Shown: positions 21,471 through 31,917 of the stretch, piece by piece
How the letters are laid out: the number at the start of each line of letters is the position of its first letter
How positions within the stretch are numbered: the first letter of the stretch is position 1
Source: Rhizomys pruinosus
Taxonomy: Eukaryota; Chordata; Mammalia; Rodentia; Spalacidae
Direction: 5' to 3'
Length of the DNA stretch: 64,000 nucleotides
Assembly: GCA_009823505.1 (NCBI GenBank)
Contig: VZQC01009555.1
Coordinates: 401,790 to 465,789 of the forward strand
Position numbers and translations under genes: made by a program
Notes under the pieces: model-generated
Told to the model about the DNA's origin: nothing
Database searches by the model: none
The model's input: the letters and a program-made list of their open reading frames with translations, nothing else

Positions 21471-21720
21471 TTTACAATAGTCTCCTAAAGGTAGGTTTTT
21501 ACATTTTCTAAAAAAAATGAACAAATCAGAGATCAGAGATCAACTTTTCCAGTTTACACAACTCTTATGTATGGAAGACGGAATGAATATCAATTTTAGA
21601 GACTGGAAGAATGAATGACTTATTAGATCAATGAATGACTTATTAGCCAAAATAGAATGTTATTGAGAATGAGTTAATTTAGAGAAAAAAGCCAAGAACA
21701 TGCTGTTATTATGTGGGAAA
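21471..21720. other. Unassigned sequence
   Basis: Short direct repeat 'aatgaatgacttattag' twice near 21610-21645; nothing else recognised. Confidence 0.4.
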
Positions 21721-22075
21721 ATTTAATTAAGATGGGTAGCATTCTAAACCAATGGGACTTCCCTGGCCACACCCATGGGGTGGAATATAGTGACAAAAAG
21801 GTTTAGGATTTGGCCCTGGGAGTTGAGTCATCCTGTCTATATAACCAGACATCTTGGAATAAAAACTCTCTCTGCATTTGGACCTTAACATGCGTCCATG
21901 TGGTATGCTTTCCTGCACGTGTTTTCCACATGGAACATCCTGGGAATAAATGGGCCCCTCCCCCACAAATCTCAGTGGGACCCCTTCATTATTACATAAA
22001 AGGTCTGGACAGAAATCAAAGTGAAATAAATGGATGAAAACAAAGATGAAATTATCTAAGAAGTGCAATAAAGTA
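21721..22075 (+). mobile_element. Possible ERV LTR
   Basis: TATA-like 'ctatataaccag' at 21836-21847 is followed about 12 bases later by AATAAAA (21858), then a CT-rich U5-like tract. This spacing is LTR-like, but ends and TSD were not found. The 113-codon minus frame at 21727-22068 lies across it. Confidence 0.35.
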
Positions 22076-22629
22076 ATCTCAGGAAGCAGACAGCCTGGCA
22101 GACACCTGTTTCACTGCCCTGGGAGCTCCATTACTTGTAGAGAAGGAGAAATCTTACAAAGAAAGTTTCACAGACAAAAGCCAGGCAGGAATGTTTTTGC
22201 AGTATATTAGTCTCCAACTCCTGTGAATGTTACCTTTCACTAGTCCATTCCCAGCCTCCTCCCTGAATACTTAAGGGTGTGAAGAGCATGCCCCTGTCCT
22301 GGGTCCTGACACTGAAGTGATGGCTGTCCCAGCCACTTCTGTAACCGAAGCATTAAAGTATTGTGTGTACTCAGCTGACTTTCTCTAAAGGACAAAGGGA
22401 AGTGACTGAATTAGGAGTCTTAAGTAGGAAGGTGACATGATTCTACTGTCTTCCACAAAGTTCATTCTGGGTACATTGGTGAAAAACAGATTGAAGAAAC
22501 TAAACTATAGTCAGGACACAAGATGAGATACTGGCAAGTGTCAGAGAGGAGGAAAGTTGATGAGAAATGAGGAGGCAGTGGAAGAACAGAGAGAGTGATG
22601 TCTGGATTCAAGAAACAAAAAGGCTAGGG
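22076..22629. other. Unassigned sequence
   Basis: No gene or repeat recognised. Confidence 0.4.
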
Positions 22630-22832
22630 AGACTGGAGTTCAGATCCCCAGAAGCCCACGGAAATGTATGATGGGCACAGGGGCTTGCCTGTAATTGCAG
22701 ACCTAAAAAGTCCAGAGATCCCAGAGCAAGCTGGCTAGCAAGACTCTAGGTTTGATTGAGAGAGCCTGCCTTAATGAATGAAGTGAAAAGGCAGTTGAGA
22801 ATGATTCTGTTCATCCACATCCATGTGCTCCC
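22630..22832 (+). mobile_element. RSINE1/B4-like SINE relic
   Basis: Order 'gttcagatccccagaagccc', 'gcttgcctgtaattgcagac', then 'gagagagcctgcctt' matches the plan of RSINE1/B4 elements. It leads into the 53-bp minisatellite, whose CA-rich unit probably arose in its tail. Confidence 0.45.
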
Positions 22833-23044
22833 AGAAACATGCAGAAATATACACATAGACACACATGCATGCCACCCATAAGCACAGAAACATGCAGAAA
22901 TATACACATAGACACACATGCGTGCCACCCATAAGCACAGAAACATGCAGAAATTTACACATAGACACACATGTGTGCCACCCATAAGCACAGAAACATG
23001 CAGAAATATGCACATAGACACACACTCATGCTACCTATAAGCAC
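22833..23044. repeat. 53-bp minisatellite, 4 units
   Basis: Units start at 22833, 22886, 22939 and 22992, each with 'agaaacatgcagaaat' and 'cccataagcac'. The period is exactly 53 bp in all steps. Open frames in it (84 and 91 codons, minus) reflect the repeat, not a gene. Confidence 0.95.
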
Positions 23045-23149
23045 AAAAAAATAGAAAAAGAAAAAAAAAATAAGAATCAGGAAAATTAATGAAGACAGTT
23101 TGTTCCTCTGGCTGAATGTACATCAAATTACTAACCTAATATTCCTACT

Positions 23150-23340
23150 TTATGTGTATTTATTTGCCCACATATCTAGAAGTTCACTAAATGTGTGGAT
23201 AGTCCATGGAGGGCAGTGAGTTCAGATCCCTTGGAACTGGGGTGACAGTTGTTAGCCTTCCTGTAGGTGGGTGGGAACAGAACCTGGGTCCTCTGCAAGA
23301 GCAGCAGGTGCTCTTAGCACTGAGCAAACTCTCCAGCACA
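23150..23340 (-). mobile_element. Old B2 SINE
   Basis: Minus-strand B2 order: 'gatcccttggaactggggt', 'gaacctgggtcctctgcaag', 'gcaggtgctcttagcactga', 'ctctccagca'. Confidence 0.6.
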
Positions 23341-23814
23341 AACTGCTAATTTGTAACACATTAATATAATATATTAACATACTATAACCTGATTCATTTC
23401 AGGATTGTTATTCGCCTTAGTATGCGATGATTAATAATGAAAACAGTAATTTCAGAAAGGTCAAAGTACATGCCATGTTATAGCCACAAGGTGGACATTT
23501 TTTAGTCTTCCTAGGAATGCAATGAGGTAGCCAACCATTATTATTTTACTCAATGGATAGTAAAATCAAACCAGTGTCAACTATAGCATCCATGGTTTTA
23601 CTAATTTAGCAAATGTATATTACTTATGCTGTATATAGCATTTATTAAAGACCAAGGGAACAAGGAAGTAACACTTCCTGCCATTAGCTCTACAGACACT
23701 CAGAGCTTACTGAGAGGGTCTGGCAGTGGAAATGAAGAATTCTACCAAAGAGCCCTAGGGGACCAGCAGCATCTGGTCCAGGAACTATGGAGAGTCACGG
23801 AGATGAATTTTTTT
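23341..23814. other. Unassigned sequence
   Basis: No gene or repeat recognised; a 115-codon frame at 23626-23973 runs into the following B2. Confidence 0.4.
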
Positions 23815-23817
23815 TTC

Positions 23818-24050
23818 AGGGCTGGAGAGATGGCTCAGTGGTTGAGAGTGCTGACTGTTCTTGCAGAGGACCTGGGTTTGATTCCCAGCACCCACATGGC
23901 AGCTAACAACCATCTTGAACTCCAGTTCCAGGGGAATCTGACACCCTCTTCTGACCTCCGAGGCATTGCATGACACCGGTGCACCAACCTACATGCAGAC
24001 AGTACATTCATACACATAAAAATAAATAAATAAAAAATATATTAAAAAAA
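23818..24050 (+). mobile_element. B2 SINE
   Basis: Full-length: 'gggctggagagatggctcag' A-box head, 'gggtttgattcccagc' B box, body and A-rich tail. Imperfect flanking repeat of the type gaattttttttca / gaaatttttca. Confidence 0.9.
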
Positions 24051-24054
24051 GAAA

Positions 24055-24830
24055 TTTTTCATATATATTTTTTAAATATTTTACTGAGTTTTTTAAATTT
24101 CATATGACCATTCTTAACCAAATTTAGACACCTCCCCCATACATGCCTGCCCATGCCCCACCAGGCCTCATGTATTCTGCCATACATGCTAAGTCATTAT
24201 GACACCTAGGCCTGGGCATCTCTCAGACATATATTCTCTGTGTCTGACCAGTAATGGGATTCTGCAGTAGCCTCCAATCTGTTGAAAAGAGAAGCTGCTT
24301 TGATGAGTGGTATATAGTATACTTGTCTGTAAACATAAGGATCCATATTTAACATATGAGGAATTTTAATTTGGTTAGAGATATGACAGAGATGAGGTCG
24401 TCTTCTAGGATCTAGGGCCTCTCCAACCACCTGTATTTGGCTGTGTTTACAGTGCCATCCATGAGTTCATTCCCAAAGAGGAAGCTTTAAGTCCAATTAG
24501 ATGGCTGTCGACTATCACTCCCCACATAACAGTGGCACTATTGCACCCATAAAGGTAGTTTGCTGTGCTGGTCATTATGGTTATTTAGCTTTAGGACCGG
24601 GTTGGACCATTGATTGCTTTTCTCCTTAGACACTTGCATAGTATCCTCTAGAACTATGAGAGCTAGTCTCTAGGGAAAAGTTTCCCCGGAAGCTCCTGCT
24701 CCATTGCCCCAAGTCCTGTGTCTGAAGTCTATTCTGTTTTCAGCAGTCAGGGCTTACCTTTGAGTTGTGGGAGATAACCCAGGGCTCCAGCAATAGCCAG
24801 TGTTGTTTTGTATATTTTTACTGAATTTGT
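24055..24830 (-). mobile_element. Retroelement 3' region with an L1-like tail
   Basis: On the minus strand it ends in an L1-style tail: 'gtatggcagaatacatgagg', G-rich segment, 'gtctaaatttggttaagaat', 'catatgaaatttaaaaaact', 'cagtaaaatattt', A-rich. The ~600-bp body upstream contains 'taaataaccataatgaccag' and is not ORF2 as seen in the other L1s here. It may be an older L1 3' UTR lineage or a different L1-tailed element. Confidence 0.45.
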
Positions 24831-25376
24831 ATGTATTTCATGCACAAGTAAGCCAGCACCTCTTAGAGCCTATAGAGATTTTTCATGGTCCCAGACAAAG
24901 GATTTTAAGGTATGTACATGGAGCATGATGATACCACAGCTCACAGGTGTGACGTAAGATGCTGAACTGAGAAGCTTACTGTCTGCTCAGCCCCTTTTCC
25001 ACATGCAGACCCTTTCTGCTGATAAACCTGCTTTCAGTGTTTGTACTCATGGGGTTTTTAATTTCCACCCTGAAAGATAACAACTCCAGGTACTAATAAA
25101 GGTAGTTGTGTTTGCCATTCTCCCAACTACAATTATATAAGAACTATAAATAAAGTATAATAAAATGATGATAAATATTTAAATTAGCTCAGGGCACTTT
25201 TCACATGCAATCTTTGAAAGTAAGTTTGAAAATAAACCATAAAAATTGTGAGTCACTCTGTGGAGCTTGCACCCAAGATTCTGTTCATGCAGTCAAGACT
25301 CTCGTGGGCCCAGTAGCTACATAGGGACTTATCAACATGTTTTAGCCCACCTGAAAGAAGTTTATGAAACCCCTTT
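24831..25376. other. Unassigned sequence
   Basis: No gene or repeat recognised. Confidence 0.4.
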
Positions 25377-25377
25377 G

Positions 25378-25605
25378 GGGACTGGAGAGATGGCTCAGCA
25401 GTTAAATGCACAGGGCACATTTGCAAAGGACCTGTGTTCCATTTCCAGAACCTACATCTGGAAGCTCACAACTGCCACTATAACTCCAGTTCCAGGGGAT
25501 GTGACACACCCTCTTCTGAACTCCTCAGAGCCAATACATATGTAGTGCACATCTATACATGTAGGCACATGTATTATAATACCCTTAAAATTAAAAAAAA
25601 GATTA
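25378..25605 (+). mobile_element. Old B2 SINE
   Basis: Head 'ggggactggagagatggctc', degraded B box 'gtgttccatttccag', 'ccagttccaggggat' and 'ccctcttctgaactcc' in B2 order, A-rich end near 25590-25605. Confidence 0.7.
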
Positions 25606-25616
25606 AATAGAAGAAG

Positions 25617-25740
25617 CTCTGCCGAGCATGGCATCACATGCCTCTTGTCCCAGGACTGGGGAGACATGAGCAGGAAGATCCCTGTGCAATGAAGACCAGC
25701 TGGGGATATAGGGAGATCCTCTTTCTTTTTAAGCACACTT
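25617..25740 (+). mobile_element. B1-like SINE relic
   Basis: Degenerate B1 order: 'gccgagcatggcatcacatg', 'gaagaccagctggggatata', 'gggagatcct'. Confidence 0.4.
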
Positions 25741-26118
25741 TCAGGATTCTTAGGAGACATGAGGTATCCAGAAACACATACCTGTCACAAAAACACCAGA
25801 GGAAATGTGAACGTTAAGTGTCTCAACAACATGGGCAGAAGACACTGGAGTGTGGGAGCTAAAGTTAAAATGTATTTGTAGGGAAAGTTCATTGCATTAA
25901 TTTCCTCTAGAGGAAAGCCTGTAGGCTTGTTGCCTCAACTTTAACGACCCAGATAAGGAGAAAAAAATCATTTTCTCAGGTTTGGAGAAAGCTCCAGAAC
26001 TCCTCGAAGGCCTACCACTCTTATTTAGTGTGTCATATCACAGAAAAGTGAGGACTTTGGAATGAAGTATCAAAGAGTTGCCTCCATTCACTGAAAGTAA
26101 AATAGGATTTGCTAATTC
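25741..26118. other. Unassigned sequence
   Basis: No feature recognised. Confidence 0.4.
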
Positions 26119-26129
26119 AAACAAGCAAT

Positions 26130-26309
26130 CAAGCATTTTTTTTTTTTTTTTTTTTTTTTTTTTGGTCTTTTCGAGACAGGGTCTCCCTGTAGCCCTAGCT
26201 GGCCTGGAACTCACTCTGTAGACCAGGCTGGCCTTGAACTCACAAAGATCCACCTGCCTCTGCCTCCCAAGTGCTAGAATTAAAGGCGTGTGCCACCACG
26301 CCTGTCTGT
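26130..26309 (-). mobile_element. B1 SINE
   Basis: Poly(T) at 26137-26163, then 'cgagacagggtctccctgta' through 'gtgccaccacgcctgtct': full B1 on the minus strand. TSD aaacaagcaat at 26119-26129 and 26310-26320. Confidence 0.95.
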
Positions 26310-26447
26310 AAACAAGCAATGTTTATGACATTTAAATTTAATGGAAAACTTAGTCCAGATTCATCTCCTTCTCCTGAGGTGAAGCAGGAGCTGTACTCTT
26401 GACTTAAGTTGCTGGAGCTGCTCCAACGGCAGGACAGAATCCAGCTG

Positions 26448-27462
26448 TCAACATTTTCCATGGCAATCTAGTTGCTTCAGGATGTAATCCACGAGGACTG
26501 AAGCAGTAGACCGGCCTCCCATGTCTGGTGTGTGAACAGTTCTGTTTTCTACGGCCGCCATGATTGCAACGCAGATCTGAGTGGCGTGGGATTGGAGCTT
26601 CAGGTAGTCCAGCAAGATGCAGCTACTCAGCAGTATGGCCATAGGATTGGCGATGTTTTTATGGACTAAATCCTTACCTGTCTGTTTCGCACCTGTCTCA
26701 AACACTGCATATACTTCACCATAATTGGCCCCAGGTACGAGTCCTGGCCCACCAACCAGGCCTGTGCAGATACTATGGATGATGCTGCCGTAAAGATTGG
26801 GCATCACCATGACATCGAACTGTTGAGGCCGTGATACCAATTGCATTGTGGTGTTGTCTATGACCACGGTCTCTAAGGTGAGCCACGGGTAGCGAGACAC
26901 CACCTCCTCACAGCACTGGAGGAAGAGCCCATCCCCCAGCTTCATGATGTTGGCTTTGTGGAAGGCTGTCACCTTTTTACAGCCCATCTTCTGAGCCAGC
27001 TAGAAGGTGTATTCAGTGAGGCGCAGACACTTAGCTTTCATGAGGATCTCGAGGCTCCACAACGCCTTTCACGACCTCGTATTAGAGGTTACTGTACTCA
27101 CTCTTTATACTTTCCCGAATAACCAAAATATCTATGTCTTTGTGCCGGGTATTTAATTTGGGAAAAGTCTTGAAATGAACGATGCTGGCATAGAGGTCCA
27201 GGATGGTGCGGAGCGTGGTGTTGTGGGATTTGTGAGTGGCTGGCAGGTTGTGATCCGTCCCAATGTTGCCCTTCAAAGCTATGCGGTTGCGACGGATGGC
27301 CAGGATGGCGTTGTTGACTAGACACTTCTTCAAAGTCCACTGGCACACAATTAGACGTGAATATTTTCTTGACATGTCCCATAAGCTCAGGGCCAACACC
27401 ATCTCCAGGAATCATAGTTATGGTGTGCCTTCCACCATACTGGGCGGGAGGAGGAACTGTGT
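26448..27462 (-). pseudogene. Processed pseudogene of NAD-isocitrate dehydrogenase gamma subunit
   Basis: The parent family is the gamma subunit of mitochondrial NAD-dependent isocitrate dehydrogenase, a regulatory partner of the alpha subunit in the TCA cycle. In sequence, about 1 kb without introns encodes, in order, [16 protein letters not shown] (27415 downwards), VPVDFEEV, then in a second frame [16 protein letters not shown] and [13 protein letters not shown], then in a third stretch [36 protein letters not shown] and a glycine-rich [15 protein letters not shown], ending at a stop near 26448. Lesions: a frameshift near 27330, another near 27055-27100, and an in-frame TAG at 27000-27002 where the family has lysine. 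The gamma match is stronger than beta or alpha. A rodent testis-type gamma-2 retrogene is a possible direct parent, but I cannot decide between that and Idh3g itself. The last ORF (179 codons) is only the C-terminal half and is unlikely to be active. Confidence 0.9.
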
Positions 27463-27690
27463 GATGTAAGCAGGCATTCCTCCAGTAAAGTTTTCAGAAA
27501 ACAGCCAAGTACTGCAGGAGAGCGGCCCGCTCTGCTCCACATCATCACAGTGACATGATTTGTCTCAAGTGAAAACATGTCTTCTTTGGCTTTCTGAGAA
27601 CTGACTTCTTTTGGAGTTCTGGACCCATAATTCTCTCTTAGGTCATAATTCCTTCTCCTTCCTTCCATTCTATTTGACAGCATTCTACTC
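27463..27690 (-). pseudogene. Possible upstream part of the IDH gamma retrocopy
   Basis: In the frame just before the conserved start, [16 protein letters not shown] is readable across 27425-27475, so the copy reaches at least the mature N terminus. A 98-codon frame (27387-27683) continues upstream with no clear transit peptide match. Its 5' limit and TSD were not found. Confidence 0.4.
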
Positions 27691-27800
27691 TAGGTTCACT
27701 TCATAGGGAGAGATTTGATGTTCATAGAAGAAAATACAAATATTCTGGAGTTGGGTGAGGATTCATTCAGTACTTTAAACATGCTTAGCTCCACATAATG
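27691..27800. other. Unassigned sequence
   Basis: Short spacer, nothing recognised. Confidence 0.35.
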
Positions 27801-28210
27801 TGGTTTTCAATTTATTTTTGAAAATTTCATACATGTATAAATATATATTTTATCATGTCTGCCACTCACAATCCCTCCCCTGCCCCTGCCATGAAACTAC
27901 CCTCCTTCCAGTGATACAACACATCTCCCTCTGAGCCTCATGTCCTTTAAAAAGATTAATAACCCATTCAGTGCAATTAGTGCTACCCATGGGTGGGGGG
28001 CCCCACTGTCAACACCCCCAAAGAAAAGTGACTCTCCTTTCTAAAAAAGCCTATACCTAGGGAGATCACAGGCCCTGGGGCAAAACTGACTGTTGCTGTT
28101 TTGCTAAATAGTCATGTTGGCAACTGGCTTGGTAAATATTTATGTATATATCCAGAGATTTGTGGTGTTCTCAAAAAGAAGCTGCTTCTTTCAGTAGGTA
28201 GTGGATGTAT
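27801..28210 (-). mobile_element. Old LINE-1 3' UTR relic
   Basis: Plus-strand text 'aaaatttcatacatgtataa' followed by a long C-rich part and 'tgctacccatgggtggggggcc' is the reverse of an old rodent L1 3' UTR. By-eye match, diverged. Confidence 0.4.
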
Positions 28211-28576
28211 TGCTTACCCTTCTGTTGCTGTGATAATATACCGTGATCAAGGCAAATTATAGAAGGAGGAGTTTATTTGGTTTATGGTTCCAGAGGGGGT
28301 TGAGTGCATCAAGGCAGGGAAGGAAGGCAGCAGAGGAGGCTGAAGCAGAAAGCTGAGCGCTCACATCTCCAGGAAGTCACAGGACATAGAGAAAGACAGA
28401 CTAGAAGTAGGTGTAGCTGTGTGCTCTCAAAGCCCGCCCCTCATGACCAGCCTCTTCCAGCATGGCCACATCTCCTAAAGGTTACATGGCCCTGCCCTAA
28501 CACCTCCAGCAAATAGGTACCAAGGGTTCAAATCCTTGGAGTCTCTGGGGAACATTCTCATTCAAACCACTACAAA
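28211..28576 (-). mobile_element. MaLR-type LTR
   Basis: Plus-strand reading starts 'cttctgttgctgtgataata' and ends 'cattctcattcaaaccacta', the reverse of a common rodent MaLR-type LTR. The AATAAA-like signal and U3 run on the minus strand. No internal region is attached, so it is probably a solo LTR. Confidence 0.6.
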
Positions 28577-28802
28577 GATTAGTGCAGAGACTCCTGATTG
28601 TTCAAAGTGCTGAGAAAAAGTAACTCTGAGTGCTGCTGAGCTGTAAATGGCAAATCCATCCCCCTCCCACCAACTCAGCCAAAGGCTCAGGGAACTATCT
28701 CATGAAAGAAGGTACAGAAAGAATTTAAGATCTGGAGATGGAGAGGAAAGTTGTGGGATGGAGTTCCAGGCATGACATGAACAACACATACATAATATGG
28801 TT
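28577..28802. other. Unassigned sequence
   Basis: Nothing recognised. Confidence 0.35.
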
Positions 28803-28805
28803 TTA

Positions 28806-28946
28806 AAGCCAAGTATGGTGACACACATCTTTAATTTCATCACTTGGGAGGCAGAGGCAGGTGGATCTCTGTGAGTTCAAGGCCAGCCTGGTCCACGTAG
28901 TGAGTTCCAGGATAGCTGGAGTTATAGGGAGACCCTGTCTCAAAAA

Positions 28947-28948
<2 letters not shown>
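28806..28948 (+). mobile_element. B1 SINE
   Basis: B1 from 'gccaagtatggtgacacaca' to 'gggagaccctgtctcaaaaa'. Its tail has become the CA microsatellite that follows. Confidence 0.93.
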
Positions 28949-28991
<43 letters not shown>

Positions 28992-28992
28992 A
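28949..28992. repeat. (CA)n microsatellite
   Basis: About 20 CA units in the tail of the preceding B1. Confidence 0.97.
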
Positions 28993-29648
28993 TTATTTTT
29001 AAAAATAGTGTTTATTTTCCCAACAGCTATAGGTCCACAACAGAATTGGAAGAAACATACAAGCCTTTCTCATGTGCTCAAGCCAAGACACAGGCACATC
29101 TTTCCTCACTGTCAAAATCTTGCCTGAGAACAATGCAAATTTAGAACTAATTAATCAAAGTGGGCACCTCATTGTCACTCATAGCCCAGGGTTTGCCTAA
29201 GATTACTCTTCTGATTTAACACTTTATATAGATCTTCACAAATGTATAATGATATCTATCTATCATTACAGTACCTTCTCCTTTGTAAAGGAGAAAAACA
29301 TATCCTCAGAAAACCAAACAAAACAGGATATCAGTCCAATCCCTTGGAATTATCCATAGACTCACAGAACTGAGACCTAACAATCTGTGATGTAATAATG
29401 CCAATAAGCACAGAAATTTGTGAGCCACTGCGGATCAACACCAAGAGAGGGGACGAGCAGCAGCATTAGGGTGAGGGGAGATGGGGTGTTTAGTTCAACA
29501 GTGGGAGCAGGCTAGACCTTGGGGACAATGGGCACCACTCTTAATGTGTTTAACAGACTGGATAAAAATGTTCAACACTGGAAGAAAAGTAAAGCGAGTG
29601 AAGGAAAATGACTGAAAATGAGCTTAGCTTCAAAAATGCTGTTTTTCT
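28993..29648. other. Unassigned sequence
   Basis: No gene or repeat recognised. Confidence 0.4.
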
Positions 29649-30270
29649 GGAGCCTGGGAGACAGACACACAAGGACACTGGAGCCTGGGGGACAGCCACG
29701 CAAGGACACTGGAGCCTGGGGGACAGACACACAAGGGCACTGGAGCCTGGGGGACAGACACACAAGGACACTGGAGCCTGGGGGACAGACACACAAGGAC
29801 ACTGGAGCCTGGGGGACAGACACACAAGGACACTGGAGCCTGGGGGACAGCCACACAAGGACACTGGAGCCTGGGGGACAGACACATAAGGACACTGGAG
29901 CCTGGGGGACAGCCACACAAGGATACTGGAGCCTGGGGGACAGACACATAAGGACACTGGAGCCTGGGGGACAGCCACACAAGAACACTAGAGACTGGGG
30001 AACAGACACATAAGGACACTGGAGCCTGCGGGACAGACACTCAAGGACACTGGAGCCTGGGGGACAGCCACACAAGGACACTGGAGCCTGGGGGACAGAC
30101 ACATAAGGACACTGGAGCCTGGGGGACAGACACACAGGGACACTGGAGCCTGAGGGACAGCCACACAAGGACACTGGAGCCTGGGGGACAGACACACAGG
30201 ACACTGGAGCCTGGGGGACAGACACATAAGGACACTGGAGCCTGGGGGACAGACACACAAGGACACTGGG
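29649..30270. repeat. 31-bp G-rich minisatellite, about 20 units
   Basis: Unit begins ggagcctgggggacag and then carries a CA-rich variable part. Starts at 29649, 29680, 29711 and 29742 give an exact 31-bp period; one unit near 30190-30220 has 30 bp. Because 31 is not a multiple of 3, three units form a 93-bp frame cycle, giving long open frames on both strands (up to 280 codons, minus) without coding meaning. Variants (cacaag, cataag, cacgca) are interspersed. Confidence 0.97.
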
Positions 30271-30284
30271 CGGGACTGTATTCC

Positions 30285-30527
30285 TGACTTTGCTTTTGCT
30301 GTGGAAGAACAGCATGCTGAAGGCAACTTTTAGAAGGAAGAATGTGTTTGGCTTATAGTTCCAAAGGGGTAAGTGTCCACAGCAAGACTGAAGAGCTCTC
30401 AAGCCCGCCCCCAATGATGTGTTTCCTCCAGCTAGGCCACACCTCCTAAGAAAGCACCACCAACCAGAGATAAAATGTCCAAATATTTGAAGCCTTGGGG
30501 GACATTCTCATTCAGACCACCACAACG
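30285..30527 (-). mobile_element. MaLR-type LTR fragment
   Basis: Same family as 28211-28576: 'caagcccgcccccaatgatg', 'gccacacctcctaag', 'cattctcattcagaccacca'. Its left end abuts the 31-bp minisatellite. Confidence 0.55.
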
Positions 30528-31029
30528 GGTTAATAAATGAGTCCACACCTCCTCATGGTGCTACGTGGGTGATGACATAGATTCCATCAGCATAGCAGAG
30601 AGAGTTTCATAGGTGCATGTGCCACAGCCTAAAGCAGATGGCCCCAACTTGCTTTTGCTTCGAGAGCTGACATGCCATTTACAGCAGATATTCCCAAGAC
30701 TACACCCAGATCTTAAGGAAACCCAAACACAGACATTGATACACACACATACATACATACATATGAACACGTACACACATAGAAACACACAAAGTAGTTG
30801 AACATATAAAGCAAAAAGCTCCCAAACTGTTTTAGAGGACAAAGGAAAATTTTACTAGCAAATAATTAGGAAATCTCTTTAATGATTTTGAACCATGTTA
30901 CTTTGAAGGAAATTCTAATAACAAAATCATATTAAACTATATGTCAAAGGAACAATTCAGACCTCTACAAGTGATATGAGAAAACCAGCATGCAGTAATA
31001 AAGACTAAGAAAATTCATTCTGCTCTCAG
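30528..31029. other. Unassigned sequence with short CA/CATA run
   Basis: A CA/CATA simple run lies at about 30740-30790; otherwise nothing recognised. Confidence 0.4.
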
Positions 31030-31425
31030 CATCAAAATGTATAGAATACAGCATGTCCACGTAGTCTTCATGCAAATGTATAGAGTACAGCATGTCCATG
31101 CAGTCTCCATGCAAATGTATAGAGTACAGCATGTCCACGCAGTCTCCATGCAAATGTATAGAGTACAGCATGTCCACGTAGTCTTCATGCAAATGGATAG
31201 AATACAGCATGTCCATGCAGTCTCAATGCAAATGTATAGAATACAGCATGTCCATGCAGTCTCCATGCAAATGTATAGAATACAGCGTGTTCATGCAGTC
31301 TTCGGATAGAATACAGCATGTCCACGCAGTCTCCATGCAAATGTATAGAATACAGCATGTCCATGCAGTCTCCATGCAAATGTATAGAATACAGCATGTT
31401 CATGCAGTCTTCATGCAAATGTAAG
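31030..31425. repeat. 39-bp minisatellite with an octamer in each unit
   Basis: Ten units of 39 bp of the form 'tatagaatacagcatgtcc' plus 'atgcagtctccatgcaaatg'. The octamer ATGCAAAT starts at 31070, 31109, 31148, 31187, 31226, 31265, 31335, 31374 and 31413. One unit (near 31303) lacks exactly those 8 bases. As 39 is 13 codons, all frames stay open; the 71-90 codon frames on both strands are a repeat effect. Confidence 0.97.
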
Positions 31426-31433
31426 GGGCTTTA

Positions 31434-31573
31434 ATGGGGCTGGAGAGGTGGCTCAGTGGTTAACAGCACTGGCTGCTCCTGCAGAGGCCAGGTTTGGTTC
31501 CCAGCACCCAAATGGTGGCTAACAACTCCAGCCCTCAGGGGTCTGACTCTCTCTTCTGGCCTCTGCAGACGTT
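31434..31573 (+). mobile_element. B2/B3 SINE that seeds the satellite
   Basis: Head 'ggggctggagaggtggctca', B box 'aggtttggttcccagc', then 'ctgactctctcttctggcct'. At 31574 its tail motif, 'acatgaatatggtgcacaca', becomes the first unit of the satellite. Confidence 0.85.
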
Positions 31574-31879
31574 ACATGAATATGGTGCACACAGACGCAA
31601 GCAGGAACACACACACGCACACACACATGCACACACACACACACACACACATGAATATGGTGCACACAGACACAAGCAGGAACACATGCACACGCACACA
31701 CATACACATGAATATGGTGCACACAGACACAAGCAGGAACACACGCACACACACACACACACACATGAATATGGTGCACATAGACATAAGCAGGAACACA
31801 TGCACACCCACACACACACACACACACACACATGCATATGGTGCACACAGACATAAGCAGGAACTCATGCACACCCACA

Positions 31880-31917
<38 letters not shown>

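Noticed and set aside
26448..26987. 179-codon frame as a functional isocitrate dehydrogenase gene
   Set aside because: It is the C-terminal half only, downstream of a nonsense codon and two frameshifts in an intronless copy.
29550..30414. 280-codon minus frame and 131-142 codon frames with APVSLCVCPPGSS-type repeats
   Set aside because: Products of the 31-bp minisatellite read in different phases on both strands; unit length is not a multiple of 3, and a 30-bp unit breaks the frame.
31030..31425. CRISPR-like regular array
   Set aside because: Whole 39-bp units repeat head to tail without unique spacers, in rodent DNA; it is a minisatellite.
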